Source of the DNA: Achatina immaculata
Taxonomy: Eukaryota > Mollusca > Gastropoda > Stylommatophora > Achatinidae
Assembly: GCA_009760885.1 (NCBI GenBank)
Contig: CM019713.1
Coordinates: forward strand, 7,562,266-7,626,265
Reading direction: 5' to 3'
Length of the DNA: 64,000 bases
A program made the position numbers and the translations under genes. Below the pieces are notes generated by a model, which saw only the letters and a program-made list of their open reading frames with translations, was not told the origin of the DNA and ran no database searches. Position 1 is the first letter of the stretch; each line of letters starts with the position of its first letter. Of this stretch, positions 11,068 to 20,830 are shown piece by piece.

Positions 11068-11800
11068 TCAGTCGTCTGCATGCCCTTTGTGGAACTTTGA
11101 CTCCCTAACAGTTCTTCTGTAGGCCTCTCGGTTGTAAGCAAGATGCCCTGTTGCTGATGCGTCCATTCGCAGACTATCAACAATGTCTTGCAGCCATCTT
11201 CGCCTTAGTCTTCCTCTTTTTCTTTTTCCCATTATGTATCCTTCCGAGACAGCCTTCTCAAAATTATCATGACTTTTAATGTGTCCAGAATATTTAAGTT
11301 TTCTCTCTTTAATCATCTTTTCTAGCCAGCCTTCTTCAATATTAAGTTCTTGTAGTATGGATACATTTGTTCTTTTTTGTGTCCATGATATTTGAAGAAC
11401 TCTTCTGTAGCATTTACATTCAAAGGCATTTATGTGTTTCTCAGCTGTTTTGTTAAGTATCCAGGTCTCACAGGCATATTTTGCGATGGGAAAGATGCAT
11501 GCCTTTAAAAATCTTATTTTTGCAGTTTTGCCCGTTCCTCTCCACAAATTCTTTAGTTCTTTTACCTTTCGAAGAGTGATAGATGTCCTCCTTTCAATTT
11601 CCCTCATTGTATCTCCATTATTAGTTAGTAGTGATCCAAGATATTCAAAACTCTCCACTTCCACTTCTTCCAATTTTTCCTCATTGATATATATTTCAGC
11701 TGCCTTGTTTGTTTTGTCAGTTGTCATCAATTTAGTTTTCTTCGCATTAAGATAGAGGTTTTGCTCTTCACTATTCTTACGGGCTGGCATAATTAGTAAG
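11068..11800 (-). pseudogene. Fam A RTE-like LINE, copy 3, C-terminal half
   Basis: A 262-aa open frame on the minus strand covers the part after the RT catalytic box: NSEEQNLYLNAKKTKLMTTD, FEYLGSLLTNN, IFPIAKYACETWILNKTAEK, the RVLQISWTQKRTN block and the basic C-terminal block RRRWLQDIVDSL. This is the best-preserved C-terminal domain in the window. It contains a small in-frame EVEV duplication. Truncated 5' of motif C, so inactive. The expected (GAAT)n tail is replaced: the frame ends GHADD and runs into GTCGTCTC sequence. Confidence 0.85.
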
Positions 11801-12365
11801 ATAACACAAGAAGGACGTATAATGTAAGATTCCCTAACATAGTGCGCTGTGTACACATTCTACAGTTGGGTAGAATAGAACATACGAAAGCACGTACCTA
11901 GCCCAAGGTGGCTGTTACAGAAGCTGAATAGGACAGCCGTCAGTGGCCCATATCTGACCGCTTGCTTCGGGACTGGCGAACTACAACTGTCCAAGACCCT
12001 ATTCTTCCTCTAAATGGTGCGCCTGAAAATATACAGTAGCCTGACCAAGTGAATAAGGACTGCAGTGGGAGGATGAGCCCGATCTTAATCGCGCATGGAA
12101 ACTATGTCGGTTGTATTGGGCCGAAAGGCGAATGACTCCGACACAACGCATCCTACGCCTTTTATGAGGGCGAACGACGGCGACGAAGAAGAAGAAAAAG
12201 CAAAAGGAAGAAGATAATCCCATTGCCTTCACATGAGCAGTTGTTGCATTATCGGTAGGATGTTCACACCCTGGTAGCTGTCCAAAACTCAAATCCCATT
12301 CCTAAACTTTTTAAAAAAAATCTAATCTCAGTTTCAGTTAAAACTTTCACGCTGAGTATACATGC
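11801..12365. other. Spacer, possible unclassified retroelement end
   Basis: GC-richer stretch ending in a (GAA)n-like run at 12182-12215. Several LINEs in this window end in such simple repeats, so this may be another element's 3' end, but no domain is recognisable. Confidence 0.3.
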
Positions 12366-12650
12366 GCGCGTGCACACACAAAACACCATATACACAGAAA
12401 CGCGAGTGCACATATGCTCTGTAATCTCGGCGCGCCCACACATACACAAAACACCATATATACAGAAACGCGAGTGCACATATGCTCTGTAATCTCGGCG
12501 CTCGCACACATAAAACACCATATACACAGAAACGCGAGTAAACATATGCTCTGTAATCTCGGCACGCGCAAACACAAAACATCAAATACACAGAAACGCG
12601 AGTGCATATATGCTCTGTAATCTCGACGCGCGCACACACACGCACGCAAC
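12366..12650. repeat. 63-71-bp minisatellite
   Basis: About four and a half units, each with CGCGAGTGCAYATATGC, CTCTGTAATCTCGGCGC and ACACAAAACACCATATAC. Overlapping minus-strand ORFs of about 100 aa are products of the repeat. Confidence 0.9.
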
Positions 12651-13110
12651 ACTATACACAGCACCACACACACAATTACGAGTGTACAGAAGTTTTACAA
12701 TCACACACACACCACCACACGCACACAACACCACACATACACAACACCACACACACAACACCACACATACACAACACCATACACATAACACCACACACAC
12801 ACCACCACACACACAATATCACACCCTACACACCACACGTACACAACACAGCAAACATACAACACCACACACACAAAACACAACATCACACATACACAGT
12901 AGACACACACAACACCACATAAGCAGAACTACGATGTACATATGCTCAGCAATCTCGGCACATACACACATACAACGCTATACACACGAAACTACGAATG
13001 TACATGCACTCTGCAATGCGGATACACCACACACAACAGGACACACACAATACCCCACACACAACATCACACACAACACACAGAGAACTGGTGTACAATC
13101 TTGGCACACG
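12651..13110. repeat. CA-rich degenerate simple repeat
   Basis: CACACAACACCA-type low-complexity sequence, with three decayed copies of the preceding minisatellite core (CTCNGNAATCTCGG) at about 12945, 13009 and 13088. Confidence 0.85.
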
Positions 13111-13146
13111 TACACAGCATACAAATATTCCCGACTTGAGTCATAC

Positions 13147-14120
13147 AGTTATTCTTGACAAGGCTAGTAGACGCATGTAAGTATTCTTCTCAGAGATAGT
13201 AGACGCATGCAAGTATTCTTCTAAGAGCTAGTAGACGCATGCCAGTATTCTTCTCAGAGCTAATAGACGCATGCAAGTTTTCTTCTCAGAGCTAGTAGAC
13301 GCATGCAAGTATTCTTCTCAGATCTAGTAGACGCATGGAATTGTTCTTGCCAGGGCTAGTAGACGCATGCAATTATTCTTGACAGGGCTAATAGACGCAT
13401 GCAAGTTTTCTTCTCAGAGCTAGTAGACGCATGCAAGTATTCTTCTCAGAGCTAGTAGACGCATGCAAGTTTTCTTCTCAGAGCTAGTAGACGCATGCAA
13501 ATATTCTTCTAAGAGCTAGTAGACGCATGCAAGTATTCTTCTCAGAGCTAGTAGACGCATGCAAATATTCTTCTCAGAGCTAGTAGACGCATACAAGTAT
13601 TCTTTTCAGAGCTAGTAGACGCATGCAAGTATTCTTCTCAGAGCTAGTAGACGCATGCAAGTATTTTTCTCAGAGATAGTAGAGGCATGTAAGTATTCTT
13701 CTCAGAGCTAGTAGACGCATGTAAATATTCTTCTCGGAGCTAGTAGACGTATGCAAGTATTTTTCTAAGAGCTAGTAGACGCATGCAACTATTCTTTTCA
13801 GAGCTAGTAGACGCATGCAAGTATTCTTCTCAGAGCTAGTAGACGCATGAAGTATTCTTCTCAGAGCTAGTAGACGCATGTAAGTATTCTTCTCAGAGCT
13901 AGTAGACGCATGTAAGTATTCTTCTCAGAGCTAGTAGACGCATGCAAGTATTCTTGATAGAGCTAGTAGACGTATGCAAGTATTCTTGACAGGGCTAGTA
14001 GACGCATGCAAGTATTCTTGACAGGACTAGTAGACGCATGCAAGTATTCTTGACAGGGCTAGTAGACGCATGCAAGTATTCTTGACAGGGCTAGTAGACG
14101 CATGCAAGTATTCTTGACTG
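13147..14120. repeat. 32-bp minisatellite, about 30 copies
   Basis: Unit reads CTAGTAGACGCATGCAAGTA followed by TTCTTCTCAGAG. Units near both ends have the variant TTCTTGACAGGG instead of TTCTTCTCAGAG, so two subtypes occupy separate zones. No coding content. Confidence 0.95.
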
Positions 14121-14130
14121 GGTTTACTGC

Positions 14131-14392
14131 CCTTCTTATTTTGCTTCCACGCCTTCTTTACCACGTCTTCTTTACCAACCCTTCTTTTCCACGTCTTCTT
14201 TACCACGGCTTCTTAACCAACCCTTCTTTTCCACGCCTCATTTACCACGCCTTATTCACCACGCCTTCTTTACCACGCCTTCTTTACCTCGCCTTCTTCA
14301 CTACGCCTTCTTTACCACGCCTTCTTTACCACGCCTTCTTTACCTCGCCTTCTTTACCACGCCTTCTTTACCACGCCTTCTTTACCCCTGTC
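14131..14392. repeat. 14-bp minisatellite (TTCTTTACCACGCC)n
   Basis: About 18 units directly abutting the 32-bp array, with CTCGCC and CAACCC variants. A 97-aa plus-strand ORF across it is a repeat artefact. Confidence 0.95.
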
Positions 14393-14779
14393 TGAGGTAT
14401 AGACCATCAACAAAATTGTGTTCATAAATTTAGCTTGGACATCAGAACACAGGTCGCGTAGAAGTTTTATTATCCAAAGGAAAGAAAAGAAAATAATTAG
14501 GCAAAAAACTGATTTGATAAAGATTTCTGCCAAACTTCTGTGTTGTCATTTATAAAATTGCAAAATATAAAGAAACTGGTGAGACAGGCCCGGCAAGAAA
14601 GATTGTTACAGGGGTTGGCAAACCTAGGTCACCTTTTCGTCACAAGTTTAGCGAATTAAACTGAAAGAAGGAAAGGGCAGCTGTTGAACCAAGGACTGAA
14701 AAAAAATCAAAATTTCAGTGAAATTATTTCAAAAACATTAATTTTAAAGTCACAACTGGTTCGGTGATGGAAATAAATC
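14393..14779. other. AT-rich spacer
   Basis: No recognisable coding or repeat structure. Confidence 0.4.
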
Positions 14780-14827
14780 TCTCCCCTCTCTCTCTCTCCC
14801 CCCCTCTCTCTCTCTCTCTCTCTCTCA

Positions 14828-15137
14828 ACCTTAAGTGGACGGGGAATATGGGGTCTCCGCAAGAGTTTACCACAAATGCCTGTCTTTTTTTCTGGTCTTG
14901 CCCAGGTGAGCTTTCTATTGCTCAACATCCTCTTTTGTTTTTCTTCTCCATGTCTCTTTTGATCTACCCTTACTTCTGTTCCCCTGCGGTGTCCATCTTA
15001 GTGCTATTTTTGGTAGTGAGTTGTCAGTCATTCGGAGCACATGTCCCAACCATCGCCAGCGTCTTTCCTCAGTAATTGCTGTCAGTGGCTTCATCTGCAT
15101 TTCTACCAACAAGATGTTATTTCTTATGGTGTTTGGC

Positions 15138-15142
<5 letters not shown>
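14828..15142 (-). pseudogene. Fam D LINE 3'-terminal fragment, copy 2
   Basis: Minus-strand frame 14915-15142 (75 aa) reads RNNILLVEMQMKPLTAITEE, then RRWRWLGHVLRMTDNSLPKI and a basic GNRSKGRSKETWRR block, the usual end of a LINE ORF after the reverse transcriptase. It then runs in a shifted frame to a CTTAAGGTT terminus at 14828. That terminus abuts a pyrimidine (TC)n run at 14780-14827, which on this strand is a (GA)n tail. Confidence 0.7.

Positions 15143-15178
<36 letters not shown>
15141..15178. repeat. (GA)n microsatellite
   Basis: Pure GA run joined directly to a (GAAT)n run at 15178-15199. Confidence 0.95.
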
Positions 15179-15183
<5 letters not shown>

Positions 15184-15330
15184 TGAATGAATGAATGAAT
15201 AATCTTTATTTTTCAAGGGTAAAGAATTGGGCACGCAGGCCCGTCTTACATTCTGCCCTTCATCACTCCATCTTTCATTCTTCCCACACATTCGATTTAG
15301 TACAAAAATACAAATTAAATTAGTAAAAAC
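15178..15330 (-). mobile_element. Probable retroelement 3' end with (ATTC)n tail
   Basis: On the minus strand a GC-richer stretch with GACGGGCCTGCGTGCCC ends in AATAAAG and is followed by ATTCATTC repeats. An AATAAA-like signal just before a tetranucleotide tail suggests a CR1/L2-type LINE or SINE terminus. No coding part is present, so the class is unresolved. Confidence 0.4.
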
Positions 15331-16254
15331 ATATCAAAAGAGTGTAAGATTTAACTACTACATTCAAGGTAAAAGAGAAGAAGTAATTAACCTAATAAAA
15401 TAGCACTCACGCACACATACACCCGCAGACATATACATAAATAAAAATACATTGTAAATACAGATCTTCTAACATATTTTTTGTTAGAGAGAGAGAGAGA
15501 GAGTAATTCTCACGCATTTTATTAAATGATCTTTTCTCTTAAACACCACAGCCAGAAATGGAACAATCGCTTAAGAATATCACCGTGCCTGTAACTTAAT
15601 ATTTGTTTTCCTTTCTCCATTGATGCGTAGAATGTAAGAGCGTTTGCTGTGATATGGAACTTCTTGTTTATGATTGCTTGTAGGGCACAAGTTCACTCGT
15701 AGATTAAAAAACAAAAGGGATACACATTCATGACAAGGAGATATAGCTAGAATAGGACATGCACATTGTTTCTATACAACGGGTTCAGTGATAATCTTCC
15801 TTAGCGCTTAGAACATTAAATGTTGTGTTACTGAAAGTTACGTCGCAATCATATTTACAGCTTGACAATATATATGTTGTTCAGGGATTGAGGAAAAAAA
15901 AACTTACTACAAACTCAACAAGAAACTGAGATTATTAAGAAGTTTTTATCTGAAGCCAAATCGCAGTCTGCCGGTAACAGTAATCATTTATTCTAAATAA
16001 ACACAGCTTGAAACGAGGGTGTCTTTTCGGCCGATTGGTGTCCTTTCATTAGATGATAAGCTCCTTTGTATAGAGGCTCCTGAAAGTGTGTCGAGGACGA
16101 AGGGCCGCACCTGAAGTTTTCATGCGTCTAGTTCAGTGCCCTATTGAGGCGGGAACAGAATATCTAGTATGCTGTTAGAAATAAGGGCGTCTTCTCTCTG
16201 ACTGGCTTCAAGATATCTCACGTCTCTGCTGTGCAAGTGGAAACAGACATAGGA
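15331..16254. other. AT-rich spacer with short GA run
   Basis: GA microsatellite at 15487-15504; otherwise nothing recognised. Confidence 0.4.
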
Positions 16255-16690
16255 GATCATCCACCTTAATCTGACAATCCGGATCGCGCACGGCGTTAGC
16301 GAATGGAGAGGTCGTTGAGATGGCCGTGGATGTCCTCTTGCTGGCCAAGAGCGCTGGATCACATTGTTTCTGTTGCGACTATCGTGAGCTCAGTGCCGTG
16401 ACACATTCGTTGTTTGCTGTCGTATCCTCTCTAGGGTTGCGGATATGCTGAGCACACTGGGAAAAAAAAACAAACTTTTTCAGCACTTTGGTTACTGTAC
16501 GTGGTTTCGGTGAACATTCATGTCTGAATATGCAAAAAAAAAAAAAAAAAGGGGTTCGCTTTCGATTGCAATTTTGACTTTTTTTTCAATTCAACAACAT
16601 GACTTTTGGCCTCAAGTGTGCACAATCCACATTCATCGCACTCGTGGGCAAGGTACTGAAAGGGCTGGGAAAGATTCCCCAGGCATAATG
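16255..16690 (+). pseudogene. Ty3/Gypsy reverse transcriptase relic, N-terminal part
   Basis: In shifting frames the stretch shows the landmarks of a Gypsy-type RT in the right order: a PWMSSCW-like block near 16330, CDYRELSAVT near 16375, VADMLSTLG near 16440, FFSTLVTVRGF near 16480 and MTFGLKCAQSTFIALVGKVL near 16600. These correspond to DYRxLNxVT, the fingers, the palm start and the MPFGL box known in Gypsy elements. At least three frameshifts and homopolymer insertions are present. The continuation may be at 17938-18090. Confidence 0.6.
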
Positions 16691-17474
16691 TAAAACTTGT
16701 TGGTGCAAGTTTACATTTGATAACTAGTGGGGGGGGGGGGGAGGATATTTTATCCAGATCTTACAGACCAACAACCCTTGGCAATGTACTACCGTACTCG
16801 AGGCCAGTCTAGCTCCCCTGTATGACCGCCAACCCAGGTTCTCCTCTCCCTGGTATATTGTATGCTAATTATAAATCCTAAGGATTTAATCAATATATAT
16901 TACATTGATATGCAGTACAAATCACTAAGTCAGAAATTAAAGACACAGCATTTTTAATCTCACTATATGCCACACCAACACATACAGCTGACACTGACAT
17001 CAACATGGCATCAAGACAGGTGTCATTGTAATGATAATTAATCATTTTATCATATGATAATAATTTCTCGTGTTGTATTATTTAAAACGTGATGGACCGG
17101 GGGTCCCGGGCTCTCTTGGCCCTAAACGTGGCCTAAACTAAGAATCTAATGTGTAATGGCACTTATTCAACCCAGCTATGGCTGCCATGACACACTCTAT
17201 ACATCCCTTTGCCGCAGCACAAGATCAATCTACATGAAAGCATAGTAACGAATAAAACATGTTGCCTAACCACTATACCTAAACTGAAATCACGTCTATA
17301 TTGATACGTAAATAGAGAAACCCACATCACAACTTACTGCACAACTACATAATCTACACCGCATGAGGTGGGCACGGGAGAATATACGAAACGTTCATAA
17401 TAATCAAAGCACAAGTAAGTGGGACATCGCCATGCTATTTCCTCTACCTACATTGTATGCCAGGCAATGTTTCC

Positions 17475-17477
<3 letters not shown>
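16691..17477. other. Spacer inside or beside the Gypsy relic
   Basis: Contains a 10-bp G run near 16731 and no recognisable coding. It may be decayed Gypsy internal sequence or later insertion. Confidence 0.35.

Positions 17478-17519
<42 letters not shown>
17478..17519. repeat. (TC)n microsatellite
   Basis: About 42 bp of TC, directly adjoining the Fam D terminus and therefore its probable (GA)n tail. Confidence 0.95.
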
Positions 17520-17521
<2 letters not shown>

Positions 17522-17716
17522 CCTTACGTGCCCATGGCACAAGGGGCTTCCGCAAGGGTTTTCCACAAATGCCTCTCCTTTGCCTTTATTCCTGCTCTTG
17601 CCCAGGTGAGCCCTCTATTGCTCAATATCCTTTCTGTTGTTCTTTTACATGTCTTTTTTGGTCTACCCTTACTTCTGTTCCCCTGTAGTGTCCATCTTAT
17701 TGCTATTTTTGTAGTG
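17520..17716 (-). mobile_element. Fam D LINE 3'-terminal fragment, copy 3
   Basis: Reverse complement matches 9552-9764 closely, including KIAIRWTLQGNRSKGRPKKT and the KTLAEAPCAMG block. Ends ACGTAAGGTTCA and passes straight into the GA tail. 5'-truncated at about 17716. Confidence 0.7.
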
Positions 17717-17743
17717 AGTACATCAATATATATATATATATAA

Positions 17744-17781
17744 AATTCATTTGCATGTCCCTTGCGAACTTTGCCTCTTTG
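17744..17781 (-). mobile_element. Fam A stub: only the last ~37 bp of the LINE
   Basis: Minus strand reads AGGCAAAGTTCGCAAGGGAC then ATGCAAATGAATT, the Fam A 3' terminus with one base missing. It lies between two TA microsatellites (17728-17743 and 17785-17805). This looks like an extreme 5' truncation during integration. Confidence 0.7.
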
Positions 17782-17937
17782 CATATATATATATATATAT
17801 ATATAGCTTTCCGAAAATAACTACCAATCACGTGGACGCCGACGCTTCGAGAAGGTCGTACACCCTTCGATTTAAGCATGTATCGTCCACAACACGTAGA
17901 CAAGATGCTATTATTCGCAGACGGCCTAACTGAATTT

Positions 17938-18090
17938 TGTATATATACTCTTGAATTAGTCTGTGAAAGATTGAAAGATCATAAGGTGAAGTTGAAGCAC
18001 ATACCACTTGCGGCATAACAAATCAAGTATCTCCGACATGTTTTCAGTAAAAACGGTACTTAGCCAGACCCTGAGAAAATGAGGAAACTA
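17938..18090 (+). pseudogene. Ty3/Gypsy RT relic, thumb region
   Basis: Reads LELVCERLKDHKVKLKHIPL, then a stop, QIKYLRHVFSKNGT, a stop and PDPEKMRKL. This is the Gypsy RT region after the catalytic box, where active elements have a KCxF block, YLGHxxS and a PDPEK block. Two in-frame stops. Probably the downstream part of the relic at 16255-16690, separated by about 1.2 kb of inserted DNA. Confidence 0.65.
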
Positions 18091-18104
18091 CTGCCTGAGG
18101 ATGA

Positions 18105-18435
18105 TTTTAATCATTAAGTGGCAGGACAAGATCAGAAACGAGGAGATCTGGGAGAGGCCAGGAAAAGAACCTATGAACCTACAAATCATGTCTAGGAAAT
18201 GGACGTGGAATCCCTACACTCAGAGGAAACCCGACACCAGCATAGCAAGACAGGCACTGACATGGAATCCCCAAGGAAATAGAAAACGAGGAAGACCTAG
18301 ACTTACTTGAAGAAGAGAAATTAATGACAGTGCTCAGAGACAAGGGATGCACGTGTAAGGAAGTAGAGAATAATTCCAAGAACAGGGATGACTGGAGAGC
18401 CTTTATCCGTGGCCTATGCTCTCACAGGAGTGAAA
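18105..18435 (+). pseudogene. Fam E LINE, C-terminal end, copy 1
   Basis: Matches the reverse complement of 60841-61200: KWQDKIRNEEIWERPGKEPM, QIMSRKWTW, then ARQALTWNPQGNRKRGRPRL and a WRAFIRGLC-like end, in more than one frame. This is the tail after a LINE reverse transcriptase. It ends in a (GAT)n tail at 18436-18500. Confidence 0.75.
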
Positions 18436-18540
18436 GGCGATGATGATGATGATAATGATGATGATGGTGATGATGACGATGATGATGATGACGATGATGG
18501 TGTAGAATGAGCAGAATAATAATAATAATAATAATATAAA
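18436..18540. repeat. (GAT)n and (AAT)n tail of Fam E
   Basis: GATGATGAT sequence with ACGATG interruptions, then an AATAAT run at 18516-18533. Confidence 0.85.
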
Positions 18541-18690
18541 AAAGAAGAAGAAGAGGAAGAAGAAGAAGAAAAAGGAGGAGAAAGAGAAGAATGAGAAGAA
18601 GGAGAAGGAGGAGAAGAAGGAGGAAAAGAAGGAGGAGGAGAAGAAGGAGAAGAAGAAGAAGAAGAAGAAGCAGAAGAAGAGAGATAGCCG
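18541..18690. repeat. 150-bp homopurine tract (GAA/GGA)n
   Basis: Almost uninterrupted A/G on the plus strand. A 100-aa minus-strand ORF (Phe/Ser-rich) across it is an artefact. Confidence 0.9.
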
Positions 18691-19120
18691 TTTCCTAAAT
18701 GCCACTTACTTTGAATGTAAATGGAGTGAATTATTTTCTGGGGACAATGAGTTATTATCGTAGTTTTATGTCCATGTTCTCAGAAATAGCTTATTCTATC
18801 ATTGATATAACCAAGAAGAGAAGAAGATTCAAATGATAGACGGAATGCCAATTTTGGCGTTTCAGTTTCTGAAAAAAGATCATCTTTCTAAGTTACCGCG
18901 ATACCGAGCTCTATCATTTTACCGTCCAAAAACCTCGTTGTTTCCTATTTTAAAAAAAAAAATTTTTTTCCCAAGGAAACAGAACAACAACACAAAAAAT
19001 GCAGAGAATTTGCTGTTTAAGAGGATCATCATGTTTGAGAGGGGGGGGGGGAGTTATTCGAGTTTTCGTACTTACAGAGACGTTCTTTTCCTTTTTCTAT
19101 GATTTTTATTCCCAAATCAG
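18691..19120. other. Spacer
   Basis: A-rich and G-rich homopolymers at 18951-18968 and 19041-19051; no recognisable gene. Confidence 0.4.
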
Positions 19121-19363
19121 TCAGCCTACAAGCAGTAATAGCATTAGATCATCTGTCAGCCTACAAGCAGTAATAACATTAGATTATCTGTCAGCCTACA
19201 AGCAGTAATAGCATTAGATCATCTGTCAGCCTACAAGCAGTAATAGCATTAGACCATCTGTCAGCCTACAAGCGGTAATAGCATTAGAACATCTGTCAGC
19301 TTACAGGCAGTCATAGCATTAGATCATCTGTCAGCCTACAACCAGTAATAGCATTAGACCATT
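19121..19363. repeat. 35-bp minisatellite, about 7 copies
   Basis: Unit TCAGCCTACAAGCAGTAATA followed by GCATTAGATCATCTG. Contiguous units, no unique spacers. Confidence 0.95.
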
Positions 19364-19474
19364 TATGCAGCTGTTTGGAGCGCTGACATGAGAAGGACGC
19401 AGTATTGAGTGGCACAGTTTTATACGTAATTTGTCGTGTATTTGATCTTGACTAGGGAGCAAAATAGTTTTGCA

Positions 19475-19542
19475 TCATCATCATCATCATCGTCGTCGTC
19501 GTCGTCGTCATCGTCATCATCATCATCATCATCATCATCTCT
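19475..19542. repeat. (ATC)n/(GTC)n microsatellite
   Basis: Trinucleotide run next to a minus-strand LINE relic, so probably that element's (GAT)n tail. Confidence 0.9.
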
Positions 19543-19819
19543 GTATCATGTCCGCGTAGTGTACTCGGTCAAGCTGGTTCTGTCCATTTCCTGATGTTGT
19601 CCACCCATGTATGTCGTTGTCTGTAAGAATATGTGTGTATGTCGTTGTCTGTAAGAATATGTGTGTATGTAACGCTGAGGTACCAGATGGGACATCTCTG
19701 TCTGAATATAGTTTTTCTTGTTCCGCTGTTTTGTTCTAAATCCATGCTTCTGATCACTGATTTCCACATTTATTTTGTGTCTGATTCTCTCTAGAATGAT
19801 TTACATAATGTCTTTGTCA
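19543..19819 (-). pseudogene. RTE-like LINE relic split by the LTR element (3' piece)
   Basis: Minus strand shows IILERIRHKINVEISDQ-like and HGFRTKQRN blocks (19700-19800), equivalent to Fam B MRRTRKKINIEIADEHFGF, and a terminal VDNIRKWTEP block near 19590 followed by a (GAT)n tail. The middle of the ORF is deleted, and a 28-bp segment is duplicated at 19607-19668. The upstream continuation, RTISLMSLVT, lies beyond the LTR element at 25006-25065. Confidence 0.65.
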
Positions 19820-20815
19820 TATAACACTTATGGTATCGTTATTATTGTAACACTGTGAAGTTCTATTTTATATTTTTCTTTATCTTTCTCTTTCCTCATC
19901 ACATCTCACATCGAAGTTTCATATAAATGGCAATAGATGAGGCCTCATAAAACATTTCACTGACGTCATTTTATTATGTCAAATATGATCGAGACGTATA
20001 ATTGACAACTTCACTTGGAATACATATGCATGATTATATACATTTCGTTATATTCTTCTTTGAAGCACATAATCTCAAAGTCTCACAATATCATACTTCT
20101 TACTATAGAACAAAAACTCGGTGCTCGAAGTTTCAATGTAATAATTACTACACAATCTTAATACACTGGTTCAGTCTAACACTGTGTCTCTATCTCTACA
20201 TCTCTCTTGCTGAACCCTTTCTCTACCTGCAGCTGAGTCCTAATCTGTCTACCTGCAGCTGCCTGCACCCCCCCCCCCTGCCTCCTGAATCCTCATCTGC
20301 TCTCCTCTCTCTACCTTTCTGAATCCTCCTCCCTTCTTTATATTCGTAAGTTCTGACCACGCCAAAACCGGTCGCAACTAGCGTCTTCGCTTTAGTCGCT
20401 TTCATCTCCGTCGTCTAATTGTTACCTCCCATTAACAAGTCCACCATCTCTTTCATGTTACCTGCTTCGGGACCTAGTCCGTTCTCTGTTCAGTCTTTGA
20501 TCTACTGGTCAATTGTTCCCCCTGGGCTACTGCATGTGCGCGCGAAGTCGCACCTCTAGAACTGGACCACTCTCACGATCTATCAGATCTATCGATACGG
20601 TTTTACCTTTGATCAGGTCTTTGAAGTACCGAGTATCCGTTCCTCGCTCCTCTAACTATACCTTCTTTGTCGCCGTTTGATCCACCATCCTGCCACCCAA
20701 TACCCTCCTAACTATATACCTGATCATTTCACTAATAATAATAACAATAATAATAATAATAATAATAATAATAACTATAATCATTACTTACAAGGCTATG
20801 CTACATACCTCCCCA
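19820..20815 (-). repeat. 3' LTR (996 bp)
   Basis: Minus-strand 3' LTR. Nearly identical to the other LTR by eye, differing mainly by 121 extra bases at 20599-20719, CTCT and TA indels, and the length of the AAT run. The extra segment is bounded by ATAC on each side, so the other LTR probably lost it by microhomology deletion. A palindromic TGACGTCA (19971-19978) and an AATAAA on the minus strand (19980-19985) are candidate regulatory and polyadenylation signals. Confidence 0.88.
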
Positions 20816-20830
20816 TGTTTAAGTCATATT
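20816..20830 (-). promoter_or_regulatory. Polypurine tract of LTR element
   Basis: Minus strand reads CATGGGGAGGTA immediately before the LTR start TGTAGC. A similar AAGGGGAGGTG lies about 120 bp further inside (20936-20952), with similar flanking sequence, as a second possible tract. Confidence 0.65.

Noticed and set aside
12264..13180. Several overlapping ORFs of 60-182 aa on both strands
   Set aside because: They read through CA-rich and 63-71-bp tandem repeats in several frames at once; composition, not coding.
13147..14120. Possible CRISPR-like array
   Set aside because: Repeats are contiguous with no unique spacers, and the context is eukaryotic.
14102..14395. 97-aa ORF with PRLLYHAFFT repeats
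   Set aside because: Produced by the 14-bp minisatellite, whose triple period is 42 bp.
18403..18705. 100-aa Phe/Ser-rich ORF
   Set aside because: Antisense of the homopurine tract and (GAT)n run.
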